A DNA stretch of 64,000 bases, from contig NC_026659.2 of assembly GCF_000004075.3 (NCBI RefSeq), positions 24,446,272-24,510,271 on the forward strand. Reading direction: 5' to 3'. Under the pieces are notes generated by a model. The model made no database searches, was not told the origin of the DNA, and saw only the letters and a list, made by a program, of their open reading frames with translations. This DNA comes from Cucumis sativus (taxonomy: Eukaryota; Streptophyta; Magnoliopsida; Cucurbitales; Cucurbitaceae). A program made the translations under genes and the position numbers. Shown piece by piece: positions 37,842 through 50,600 of the stretch; position 1 is the stretch's first letter, and each line of letters opens with the position of its first letter.

Positions 37842-37866
37842 GGCAGAGGCAGAGGCAGAGGCAGAG
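37841..37866 (+). repeat. (AGGCAG)n hexanucleotide tract at the MAP65-5 stop codon
   Basis: Four and a third perfect AGGCAG units begin at the last base of the MAP65-5 stop codon (37839-37841). Being in the 3' UTR, unit-number changes would not alter the protein. Confidence 0.9.
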
Positions 37867-38649
37867 GAAGGTTATACATTCTAATTCTCATTGTATATGA
37901 TATATGCTTCCTGTGTTGCTCATCAGATTCTCATCCCTTAGCCTTTTCTTTTTTGTTGCATTTGTTAGATTCCTTTTGCTTCCTGCAAGGTGGAATTAAT
38001 CATACTACAGTTTTATTCTCTTCTATGTGACTGATACCAACAATATTATTAGTCTAACCATGAGAGATCTTATAATTGTGTAATTAGTCCTTATGAAGAA
38101 GTGCCCCTTTCGCTTTGTTTTTCTTTTTCCTATATATCCATTTATATATGCATTCTTTACATGTAGAACAGTACAAGTATGGGTGGAGAAATATAGCGTA
38201 GGTCGGTTTTTGCCAAACATTGAGGCCAAATTTATTGGTTTTCTTGAAATAGATTAAATCATCTGCCAAATTTATTCGTTTTTTTTACATGTGAAAGTGA
38301 AAGATTCAAACTTCTCAAGATTATTAGTGGATATAAATTCACAAACATGGGCAACATTAAAAATGTTGGACTGAGTCGGTACTTGTCATATTTTGTACCA
38401 TTTGAGTTTTGGATGGAGCATGTTCCTCCAAGTTGGGTTCACACTACGGTGCTATAAATCGGGCTCATTAGTATTTCACAATCATGAGAGGTTAGTGATT
38501 TTGGAAAGAAAGATGTGACTTAAGCAAAAAAAACTACAATCTTCATGGATCGAAAGGCTATTTCAAGACTCGTCATTCATACAAAAACCTCATTAATTAT
38601 ATTTTTATATATTTGTATTCTCTTAAATAAAAAGAAAAATAATGAACAA

Positions 38650-39290
38650 TTTGTAGTGTTTTTGGCGTGGGAATATTGTTGAGTGAGTGATATATATCAT
38701 GTGAGTGGTTTTTCTCGTTCTTATATTCTCTTCCCAATATTTGGGGTTCCCTATATTCTATTTTTAAACAATATATATATATAGTTTTTATATTTTAATT
38801 TTTCATCTATAGAAGTCTTTTTTTTTTTAATGAAATCGCAACTAAGTCAGTTTAATTAATGTTCAAACTGATACCTATCGACACTACCTCTCCTCCCTCG
38901 ATTAACCGACCAAATCGGTTAAGTGAGTCTAGTTAGTAATATTTTCACATAGTATTTCTTCTTGTATTATAATAATACCCATTATTATTTAACCAATTCC
39001 AATATATATATATATATATATATATATGTTGGATAATTTTTAATTAGAAAGTTGTAAAAATATATGTAATGGACTTTTATCACTTAGTGGTTTCTCACGA
39101 AGTATAAGTAGTTAGGGTTTTTCTAAACCTTTTTAATTCAGTATTGATTGAAAATACTATCATTAAATTGAAATAGCTAAAGGTATATGGACTAATAAAA
39201 AATGTAAAGAAAAAAAAATGATGCTACAAAGAATAATAAAAGAAATAAAAAATAAAAAAGATAATTTTTGAAAGTTTATGTATTTTTATA
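38650..39290 (+). repeat. Diverged dispersed repeat, copy 1
   Basis: Matches 45145-45720 in the same orientation and order. The shared order is: GGAATATT/GTGAATATT, a TATCATGTG(A)GTG stretch, TATTCTA then a T-rich run, TTCAAACNGAT/TTCAAACCAT, a CGGTTAAGTGAGTCTAGTTAG-like block, and finally ATGGACTAAT(A/G). The copies are strongly diverged and differ by many indels. Class unknown. Confidence 0.4.
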
Positions 39291-39400
39291 TTCACATTTA
39301 ATATTTTGATGGTAGATGGCTATGTTATTGGCTTTCAAATGGAAGAATAGCCATCAAAAAAATTAAAATACTTCAAACATCCCCAACTAAATCTTTTTAG

Positions 39401-39404
<4 letters not shown>

Positions 39405-39454
<50 letters not shown>
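39405..39454. repeat. Perfect (AT)25 microsatellite
   Basis: Fifty uninterrupted bases of alternating AT, self-complementary and able to form a cruciform. It is the longest dinucleotide tract in the window. Confidence 0.97.
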
Positions 39455-39457
<3 letters not shown>

Positions 39458-40193
39458 CCGTTTTACCAATTTTGCCCCTCATTTTATTTTGTGAAATATA
39501 AAAAGTATCTCATTTTCCCTCACTTATTTATATATATATAATATGATGATGAATAATAATAATATTAATAATTAATCTATTCAGACATTTTCACTTTTAG
39601 TAAAATAAACTAAAATATAGTAAATTTTTTTATTTTATTAATGATAGACACAGGTAAATTTCTATCAATATCTATTAATGTACTCAAAAGCATATAAGTG
39701 GTTATAATTGATATAATTTAAAATTTTGCTATATTTTGTAAATATTTTATTAAATTTGACATTTTGTACAATTTCATAAAACTAAATTCATTAGAATTTT
39801 TTTAACATTGCACATGCAATGATCAAAGCCCAATTTGCTTCAAACCCTAATTTAGTTTTGAAGTATGAGAAACTACGATTCTTGTAATTTTTATTGGGAT
39901 TTAATTGGTTTCACTCGACTTGACTTGACTCGATTCTATTTATTTGAAACTTGAAATATATTCTACGTGTCGTCTCACCATTTCGTTAACTTTTTAAAAC
40001 ATCACACTAACATCAAAAACCATATAAAAATGAACGATTTAAAAAAAATACATGAACTAAGATAGTATTTTAAACATATTATAAAGTAAAAAAAAAAAAG
40101 CACAATAAATTGTGCTTTTAAGTGGTGTGTTTGGTTAAATATTAATTAATGATTAAGTTGGATTTTCTTTTTAATATAATCTCCTTTTTTTTC

Positions 40194-40226
<33 letters not shown>

Positions 40227-40464
40227 GGAAAGAAAATTGTACAAAGACAACAAAGTGAATAGAAAGTCACCTTTAAATTCATAAAATTTGTTACATGAAA
40301 TATGTCTATCAACTTTAAAGTAAGAGTAAAATAATCCTTCAAACAAAATTTTAATATATTTTTTAATTTTAAAAAGTTGGTAAAAAATATCTAAATTTAT
40401 ATATAACATATTCAATACAAATGTGATATTTTAAAAACCTATTAACCTATTAGATACAAATTAA

Positions 40465-40934
40465 CACTATAATAAATCGAAACTTTCCCAACGTAAGAAA
40501 ACTCGTCTGAAAAAAGGACGTTGGTAGAAGTCAATATTTCCCGACGCATCTTGGCGTACGTTGGGAGAATGTATTTTATCTGACGCATGCACATGAATGC
40601 CGGAACTGCCCATAATAATTAAATACACCTTTAGAGTTCCTCTGACGTCCTAAAAAAAGCGTCGGAAATAACCCCCTTCTGCCGACGTCGAAAGTGTCGC
40701 GTCGGAGGAAGGGCTAATAATTAATTGTACCATTTCGTCTTCCTCCAACGTGGTGCCTGACACATCGAAAAAATGGTACCTATTCCCGACGTGGAAAGCG
40801 TAGCGTTGGAAGAGGGGCATACAATAATTAATTGTACCGTTTGGTCTTCCTTTGACGTGGTGCCAGGTATGTCGGGAAAATGACACTTATTCCCTATCGT
40901 AGCCGTCGGAGGAAGGACAAATAATTAATTGTAC
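40465..40934. mobile_element. CACTA-like (En/Spm) element remnant with subterminal repeats
   Basis: The left end reads CACTATAATAAATCG directly after TAA. It is followed by a GC-richer block full of both orientations of CCGACG/CGTCGG, the layout of CACTA terminal and subterminal repeats. Inside, four tandem units of about 100-107 bp are marked by ATAATTAATTGTAC-like anchors near 40613, 40720, 40827 and 40924. No matching right end (…TATAGTG) was found, so the element looks truncated. Apparent frames here just translate the repeats. Confidence 0.6.
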
Positions 40935-43900
40935 ATTATAAAAAGTGTGACATTCTAGCATTAATTTTTTAAAACAAAAAATCGATGAATATTATGAAAT
41001 TTACTAGACACTATCATGACCAAATTAAAGTTTAAGAACATATTAAACAAATTTAAAATTCAAAAACAAAATGGAGACAAAGGTAAAGATTCAAAGACAT
41101 ATTTGTAATTGAATCAACTTTATACATAATATAATATGTAGAGAGTACTACCACAATGAGCATAACGCATAACTGAATTGAGATGAACCTAACAATTAAC
41201 TTCGACTAATTGTACTCTCACTTCAATATTTATAAATATAATACATATAATTGGTGCATGAAATGTGGTGTGGCGAGAAGTGTGTTTGTAAATTATATAT
41301 GTTTATATTAAAACAAATAATTGATTAGAAATCTTAATTTTTAATTAAGGATAAAACAAAAAATATATGGTTAATTAGTGGTATTGGAAATTGACCTCAT
41401 TTCATAAATATATAATTGGTATTCAATTATTGTGGTAATTAGTTAGAAAGGAGAGTTTAGTGTGTTTGGCCATTGGCCATCATCACCTTAATTAATCCTT
41501 TATTAATTGTACTCTTTTATTTTTGGACTAAATTATGGTTTTATTATTGCTATCCAACACATTCAATCAATTACCTATCAACCATCCTTTTCACTTTTAT
41601 TATTTACACATTATTAAGTCATAAAATATTTAAATGAATTATAATTAAATAATTTGATAGTTTTCATGTAAATAATTTCAATTTTTTTTATATAAATTTA
41701 AAATATCACTTGAAAAATATATTTCTTAACAAAATTAAAATGAAACAAAATTCAAAATACATAGAAAAAAAAGGTAGAAATATATCTAAAATAACACAAA
41801 ATCATTAGAAATTAAACCCTAATGAAGCACTTTTCAAAAAAGAAAAAAAAAAAAAAACCATATTGAAGCATTCTTTTTAGAAGACCAATTGAAGCATAAT
41901 TGGATGCAATAGATAGGTTAATTACTAGTATTTAATTACTTGGTTAAGATTGTTAAGTATATATTAATATATACCATATATTGTTTTCTTAATATAAAGA
42001 AAAACACTAATGGTTTTTTTTAAGGCTTCTTTCATTTTCACAACTTTTTTTTTCCTTTTTATAATTTTAAAATCCAAAAAAAAAAAAAAAAACACCAAAT
42101 ACTTGGTTGTATGGTAACCATTAGATAATTTTATAAAATAATTAAAAGGTGCAATTTATTTAATTACTAATTATTTCACCTAATTATGTTACGTTGAGTG
42201 ATTGGTTAAGTAGTGGATTAATTTTAATATATATTCACATGGGACACTCAAAATTGAAATTGTAAATCCATAAATTTTCAAAAAAAAAATAATTATTATA
42301 TAGGTGTATGAGCATATATATATATATATATATATAGATCACACACACAAAGTCATAATTAATGATGGATTATAGTGTATTAAGTTTAAAATTATACATA
42401 TGTTTTAATTTTTTTAATCTTAATTAACAAAAGTTTATTCTATAAATGTTGGTGATCAATAATAACATTCCACCATCAAACTTTTAAACCATATAATATA
42501 ATCATATTGACTGTCTTTTATTGCTATAATAGGCTACTTTATTATTCAATATATCACTCACTTATAATTAATTTAGTAATTAAGTGAGGTTTTTAAATTA
42601 ATATTATGAATAATTTATTTTTAATAAAGACATGCAATGCAATGAAAAATATAATTAAATAAACTAAAGTTAAAGACTTGAAAGTTAAAAGAAGTCAATA
42701 GATACAAACTTAACAAAAATTTATTAATTTAACCAAATATAAGGCTTTTTAAAAAATTAATTTAGCAAAGACTTAAGAAAGTCTACTTAAAGAAATATAT
42801 AATTACTTTATATATATATATGTATATATGTATGTATGTATATTTGTTGTTTTCAAATTAAGTAAATAGTTTTTGGTTGTGTGTTGTCTTTTTCCTCCCA
42901 CTAGCTTTATGGTTGAGTTATTCATAAAGATTTTGAAGGATTTTTAATATTTGTTTATTTATGTATTTATTTATTAATTAATATATGCTTTGAAGGCCAC
43001 TTGAGTTTTATTTCTAATTATATTATTTGAATTAATTTTCACAAAAGTAATTTAGAAAATACAACATATTTTTTAATTTCCAAACCTAATCAAGCCATAT
43101 TGAGTTAAATTAGCATATTTTAGATATGAATAATTTTGGTTAAGTAGAAGATAAATGTTGAGTTAACTTTTACAGTTTATATTAAAATAATTTATATCTA
43201 AACTTTAGAAAATGTCGTATAAATTTTTTAATTTTCAGAGACGAGATATTAACAAGGTCAAAGTGATCAATCCAAAACAAAATTCGAGAATCTCAAATAA
43301 TTAATAATTACAACGTATAACATATTATTTACAATTTCTACTTTTCCAATTTAGTTTTCATGTTTTGAAACTTTAGGAAAGGTAAAAGATAAAATATATA
43401 TTATCGATATTGTTCAAAGAATAAGAATGTTTATTTATTTATTTATTGTAATTTTTAGTCTACGATATGTCAAAATTACGGCATCCATATTATGTAAAAG
43501 GTTATTTTCAAATGAAAAACGGGTTAGCAAAATAAAATAAAATATTTCGATATACTATAATTCAATTTTTACATTAGAATTAAAATCATACTTATTTATT
43601 AAAAATATTTTTTTAATGTAGAAAAATGAGTAAAACTATTTATAAATTATAAAAATATATTTTACATTTTTTTATTATCGTTATTGAAAATCTATCAAAC
43701 GATTAAAAATTGATATAAATTTATTTATCATCGATAGAAGTTGTAGAATTTATTTCTTCATTTACGGAAATAATTTAATATATTTTCTATCCGTAAAAAT
43801 AACAATATTTTAATTATATATCTAAGTCATTCACCATGAATACATTATCTTATACTAATGTGTGTAATTGTATACAAAATTGATAATTTTTCATATTGCA

Positions 43901-44694
43901 AATATATTTGGATGCATTACTTCTAATTGAATAAAAAAAAAACGAACAAAGATAAGAACGAATTTTTTTAATCAATTTGACAAAATTATTCACATATATA
44001 TTTTAATTAATACAAAATTGGCAAAGATTAAGAAAATAATAATAATAAAAAAGAAGAATCTTAGTCATTCCTTAATATATTATTTGATATATAATAACTT
44101 TTTTATTATTACAATAATTATAGGGGTAATTCAAAGGATAACAATATAAAACGATGATCTACTAATTAATTAATTTGTGAGTTTCTTTTCATTTTTGTGA
44201 AGGAATCAGATGCAAGAAATTTGATGCAAACTTGATAAGCAATTGGTGCACTCAACAAAGGAATATCTCTATATATCTATGAACAATATATATGAATTAA
44301 CATTGCTATATATAAAATGTCAACCCCACTCTAAGAAATTTGATTCTAGTGGGAATTTGCATCAATATTTTAAATATATGTCAGCAAATTCCACCACATG
44401 GATTCAAAAGGACTAATAAAGAAGAAGAAGAAAAAAAATCCCAAAAGTATCTTATTATTTATATAATTAATAATAGAAGACTATAAAATATATTTGGGAC
44501 TGATTAATGTAATAAGATGAAAAGATTGGAAGAACTGGTATAAACTATATATATATATATATTATTGTCACTGATTAATACAAACTAGGAAACCCAAAAG
44601 TTGAAATTACATCATAATTAAGTATAGGAGAGGGAGAGAAATATGAAAAGACAAAAAAGCCCCTCCCAAACCCCCCTTTTGGCTTATAATATTG
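40935..44694. other. AT-rich intergenic DNA
   Basis: About 3.8 kb of very AT-rich sequence with (TA)n tracts (for example near 42316-42337 and 42810-42833), poly-A runs and no supported gene. The right end, from about 44600, is probably the 3' flank of the WAT1-like gene. Confidence 0.55.
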
Positions 44695-46412
44695 TCATGG
44701 CATTTGGTTGGGTTTGATGGGGTTTTCAGGGGTAGGCATGGAAATAAAAATGGTGTTATTAGTGTTATTATTATTAGTATTTGGTTGAGAATTAGAGGAA
44801 GCCTTGATCACTTCTGGTATTTCATTATCATCAGAACCACTTAATTTGTTCTCCAAACTCTCTTTGTGTTTCCCCCAAAGCACTGAGTATAACCCAAATA
44901 CTATCAAGATGGATCCTATTATTCTGTCACAAAATAACAACAACAATAATACAAATTAATCTCATGGTGCAATTATTATTATATATATGTGCTAAAAAAG
45001 TACTTTTTTGGTACTTTTTTTTTTAAAAAATCGTTTCTTAAAATAAATATTCCTAGTAGAGATTTTTATTCCAAAGAATGTGAAAGGATTTATATACATA
45101 TATATTGTATATAGAAAAGAAAAGAGAAGAAAAGAATAAAGTGGTTTTGGGGGTGTGAATATTCTTGATTGGTGGTTACGTATCATGTGTGAGTCTTAGT
45201 GCTTTCTTACGTTCTGTTATTCTCATTCTATATTTATTTCCCATTTTCCATTTTTAAAAATTTATATTATTTCTCTCTTTATATTTTTACTGAATTTTGT
45301 TCTCTATTGTTAAAGTTATTATTTTATTTTTTTTTCAAAACACTTTAACCATGTATCACATTAGGTCGTTAGAATCGATTTTCAACCAAACTGTCACTAC
45401 TATAATCAGTTAAATAAATGTTCAAACCATCAACGATTTAATCGATTTGGTTAGCTAGGTTAGTTCTGTTTTGCTCGATTTTTCAATGTATTATTTTCTC
45501 TTGAATTAAAATTATTATTTTATTGTTGTTGTTTAGCTAATTTGAAGTAAAAAATAAATTTGGATAATTAGGTTAATATTTTTTATGAAAAATTATAAAA
45601 AAAATAGATCTTTTACTAATTTGTCAATTTTACTAATTTTGAAAAAAATTGAAAAAAATATATAGACTAATGGGAATATGTAAAGAAAAATATAGAATAA
45701 ATTTGAGAGTTTTAAATTATATATCCAAATTAAATAATATTTTCAATTAATTAGAATGAACTTTTTTTTTTCAATATATTGTTATGATGTTTTAGATATA
45801 TTATAGTATTGTTTTTTAGGATATTACTAAAAAGATATTCCTTAAATACACTAAAAAGGAATATTAATTGTAATGAAAAGAAAAAAATAAGAATAATTAC
45901 CCTCCAAGAAAAATCTTTTCAGCAAGGATGAAAGAGCCCATGATGGCAACGATTATCATCATCAAAGGGCTAAATGCAGTTGCAAATACAGGTCCTTTCT
46001 TTTTCATCACTAATCCTTGTACATAGTATGATATACTTGATGTCACTATTCCCTACACAAATTTCAATCAAACACCCAACATCCATCATTTATTTATAAT
46101 TGTAAGAAACAACTTTAATTATCATGATGATATCATTGTTGTTAACGACGAGAGATCAGAGAGAGAGATTTACAGCATAGGCAGCAGCAAGAAGATTCAT
46201 ATCCCAACCAATTCTCCAAACAGAAGCTTTGTGTTCAGCTACTAAAGTCACAGCTATAGCTTGTAAAGTTCCCACAAAGCACATAAGAGTAGTGAGAGTA
46301 AATTGATGGTTTTCGTACGTCTTCAACGCCTGATTCTGCAAGGGTTTGGAAGTGATTTTGAAGCAGTTAGAATCACTTCAAACAAAACTATTGATTTTAC
46401 CACACATGCATA

Positions 46413-46447
<35 letters not shown>

Positions 46448-47697
46448 GCAAGACGAAGAGAGAAGACCAAGCAAGAGTGGCAATGATGAGGAAAATGGAG
46501 CCTTTGAACCAATCTTTGTCGTTGGAGGACTCATTAGAATTCGTGAGATGAGAATTATGTTTAGTCCAAGGCATTTGAAGAGGTGGACCTTTGTATAAAG
46601 TCATTAGCATTGCTCCACCCACTGTCACCAAAGTTCCCAATACTTTTGCTTGGCATCTCAATTTCTTCATATCCAATTTTTCCATCCTTTCATTACCAAA
46701 TTCAAAAACAATTAAACACAAAAAATATTTATTATAATTTAGAGTTCTTTCTTTATAATTGATATATACATATGTATACATATTATTGTAAATACCTAAA
46801 GATCACAGCCATCACAAACGTCATTGCAGGCAGTATGTTGCTCATGGCACAAGAGAAAGTTGGTGAAGTATACTTTAGTCCAGCATAGTAGAAATTCTGA
46901 TCGACCACCGGGCTGCGAAAAGCGGGAAAAAAACAAAAACTTACTTATAAGTACAATTTTTGTCTCGACATGATCTATTTGATAACCATTTTAGTCTTTA
47001 CTATTAAATCATCTATTGGTATTTATATTATTTGACCCTTTCTCCTTACTTGTAGACTTGTTAAAATATGTAGAATAAGTGAAAATCAATATTAATTGAA
47101 GACGAATTAATATTGTAGCGGTTTTTGATATCATGTTAAATTACTGACTGAGAGTGAAATGTAAATTTTAATATATTATTTTGTACGAGATTCTAAGAAT
47201 CTCAGGAGAATAAATTAAACTCTACGAGAATATATTGGAGTAAACAAAAATCGACTCACCCAAGCAAAGCCAACATAAATATTTGTATGAAAATTTTGAA
47301 TGTTATTCTTGGCTGTCCTCTCCTGAAAAATTGAAGTGAAAAGAGGGACAAAAGAGTCATTACAAGTAATGAATATAATACGCGAACCAATCGCATGACT
47401 GTGTGATTAAAACTTCAACTTATATTTCTCAAAACGATTTTCAGAGGTAAAAAAAAACGAAGCTTCGAAACGGTCGAAAAGTTACCGTTCGAAGAAGAGA
47501 ACGAAGGGGGCAATAGAAGCGGTAGCAAAAACATGTCGATAAACGACGAGGACGTAATGACTCATCCCTCTACTAAGAGAGACTTTGGAAATGATGTTCA
47601 TGCCAGCATATCCAAATTGCAAAGATATCATAGCAAAATAGGGTTTAGAATTCTCAAGAAAACCATTGCAGCAGTTGAAAAGGCTAAGCTTTCCCAT
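44695..47697 (-). CDS. WAT1-related EamA-family transporter (UMAMIT type)
   Basis: A ten-helix drug/metabolite-superfamily membrane protein. Plant relatives export amino acids (UMAMITs) or, for WAT1, vacuolar auxin. Seven exons: 47697-47486, 47322-47260, 46912-46796, 46686-46446, 46335-46174, 46052-45901, 44923-44695, all GT-AG; 391 residues. First EamA repeat: MISLQFGYAGMNIISKVSL, then VVYRHVFATASIAPFVLFFER, then YYAGLKYTSPTFSCAMSN and KVLGTLVTVGGAMLMTLYKG. Second: GSIFLIIATLAWSSLFVLQ, AGIVTSSISYYVQGL, GPVFATAFSPLMMIIVAIMG and IIGSILIVFGLYSVLWGK. The cytosolic tail is hydrophilic and Asn-rich. The loop motifs resemble the UMAMIT11-20 branch rather than WAT1 itself, so I give no symbol or substrate. 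Intron 4 carries a (TA)n tract and intron 6 a dispersed repeat. Confidence 0.92.
45145..45720 (+). repeat. Diverged dispersed repeat, copy 2 (in intron 6 of the transporter gene)
   Basis: Partner of 38650-39290 (see there). It is 6.4 kb away, in the same orientation, and lies within the long sixth intron of the minus-strand transporter gene. Confidence 0.4.
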
Positions 47698-50600
47698 TGA
47701 ATTTTCTTGGGAAAATATATGAAGAAAAATTTGAAGTGATTTTCTAGGAAAGTAGAGAGAGAAAGAGGAGAGAGATGAAAAGTGGTTTGTGTGATTTTTT
47801 TTCTTCCTTAGTGAAAAGTGTGAAGCCTCAACTCATATTTATAACAGCTCTTGAGGGAATCTGTGTTATATTATGAATTATGATATATATGTGTATGTAT
47901 GTATACATGTATGTGTACATATTAATTTATACATGGAATAGAAAATTGTTTTAATTATGATTTTTATTTGATATCTAAAATATTAGAATTGAGTGATATA
48001 TAATATATGGTATGAGATAATCGGACCTCTCTAAGTTTGGTGTTACGTTACGATCAAATAAAATTAAATCGGTAGTATTCTTGTAATCGGATAAAATCGG
48101 GTTTTACATAATTCCTACCTAAAGACTTTAATTCATGCGTATTTTATTAAATTATAAAGGAATAAATTTTAATTAAAAATTATATATGAAATAAAACTTA
48201 ATTTCTTCACATTATAATTAGGATCAAATTTACAAATATTTAACCTTTTTATTTTAGGAAGTTTATATTTTGAATCTTCATAATTTCTTTATTTCCTTTT
48301 CCTTTCTTTTTTTTTGGAAAACACAATTCTTAAAATTGCATTTTGTGTTACTAATTTTTAAAAATAGTAAATTATACAAAATATTTACAACTTATATTAA
48401 ATTCTATTACGGATAATTATTGATAAATTATATTGATAGAAGACTGATAATGACATCGTTTAGTTTGTAAATATTTTAATTTATTTTGTTATTTTTAAAG
48501 TTGTTCCAATTTTAATTTATAACAATTTTTAATTTTGAGCATGCAAATCAAATATATACTTTGAAAGTCTAGAAGAAGAACTAAATTACATATCTTCTGA
48601 TAGGAAGTTTTTTTTTCTTTTTTCTTTTTTCTATTACTAATTATTTTGATTTTTTATCTAATGAAAATTTTCATTAATTAATTGTTTTCTTTTTAAATAC
48701 ACCCTTACCAACAAAATAATACAAAAAGAAAAAAAAATTAAAACCATATTTTAAAGAGAATTTTGCTTTTTAGATCTCTTCCATCTCTTTAATTTATTCT
48801 TATTCTTTAATAAAATTGATGACATAAGAGTCTAATTATATTATTTACTATGTGGAAAATAAGAAAGGAGAAATAATATTTTTTATTTTAGAAAAATATA
48901 TTATTTTTGAAAGAGTAAAGGAATAAGAAACTTGGTTACAATGAATAATGTTGGGAATCATGGGCAATATGTAGTGAATGAAAGGGAAAGATAATTATTA
49001 TTTTTTAAAAAAATATATAAAAATAAACTTTTTTTTTAAAATATTTATTCATATTCTCACCCAAATCCTATATATATATATATATATTAGTGGATACTAA
49101 TTCATCTTCCTCTTTCTTAGATTCTCAATCCTATTTGCTTCTAATAAGTTATTTGAATCTTCCCCTAACCAATATTATTCTTCACCTATTTCTCAAAACT
49201 TCCCCTCTTGGAAAGTGTTTGTTCCATTAGGTTCTTATAATATCTTATACCAATAACAATGTTAATTGTTAGAACTAGATTTAATAATAATGATAACATA
49301 TAAATTTGAAATACTATTCTTTCTGCTTTCGATCGAGAAAAACTACATAACGCTAGTTGAATAATTTTTTCTCTAAATTTGGATTTTTGATATTATACAC
49401 CAACTAATTAAATAAAACTAGCTCAGCTAACGTATATAATATGTTGCTTTAAGGTTAGAGGTTTAATTTTCTTCTCTTAATGAACCGTTATCGCAAATAT
49501 AACCATTAGATTCAAAATGATTAAGTATATAACAAAATAGGTAAAAATTTATTAATTAATGATAGAAGTCTATCACTGATAAATCAAGAGTCTACTATGG
49601 TATTACTTTTAATTAGGAGCGAAATTTGTGTTATCACTGACTAAAAATTATCCCTATTTAATTTTGACTAATAAAAATCAATTGTATATGTCTCATTCTC
49701 TTATTGAGACATTCTACACAAAGTTTGACAATATTCTCTTTTAGAATTCAATTACTCTAATAATAATGTTAATGTGAAGACATTGAATTTTGTATCAAAT
49801 CAAACACTATATGGTGTGGGATTAAAGTATTCTTTGTCTCTACAATCTTATGTAAAATAAACTTTCTAATATTTAGTTTAATAATATTATTATTATAATT
49901 ATTGAATAGTTGCAAATCTATCTACTAAATTCAAAATAATTTAGTATAGTAAATAAAATAGATAGACTCGATTATATTTGCATTTTTTTAAAGGTTGTTG
50001 TTATTCGTAAAATTGTTACCCATTATAATTATCTTATTATTATTTTAATTTTTATAACCCCATAAAAAGTTTTCATGGGATTATATAAAAAAATTTGATA
50101 GATTTTTCTATACTTTGTAAATAGTTTCAATATTGGAAAATTTTAAAAATAATAAATTTTACAAAATAGAATTCAGAATGCTGGTAAATATTTTAATTTA
50201 TTTTGTTATTTTAAAAAATACCTCTTCAATATTTTTATATTTTTGAAAATGTCCTATTAATAATAATAATAAATTCTAAAAATAACAAAAAAAATAATTT
50301 TAATCTATATAAATACCAAAATAGTTATAAAACAAGTTTACAGGAGTAGAAAAAAAGGAAGAATTTGTTTTACCACTAATATATATATATATTATATATA
50401 AGAAATTATTATAAATGAAAAAATTATTAAAATATTTATAAATATATGGCAAACTATCTCTAATAGATCACGGTATATCAAAATAGACTAACATATATAT
50501 TAATTTGTATCTATCCTCGTACGAATATGAACAGGTATATATATATCAAAATAAACTAGTATTTATATCTATTATGATAACATATAAATACGTAAATGGT

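Larger units (their letters stand above)
37867..40464. other. AT-rich intergenic DNA with microsatellites
   Basis: No gene is supported. It contains the MAP65-5 3' flank, a (TA)n tract near 39002-39029, a perfect (AT)25 at 39405-39454, a dispersed repeat copy (38650-39290) and one copy of the TTTTGCTATATTTTGTAAAT motif at 39724-39743. Confidence 0.5.

Noticed and set aside
40650-40886. 78-codon minus-strand frame
   Set aside because: It lies wholly in the CACTA-like subterminal repeats and its repeated words mirror the 107-bp unit.
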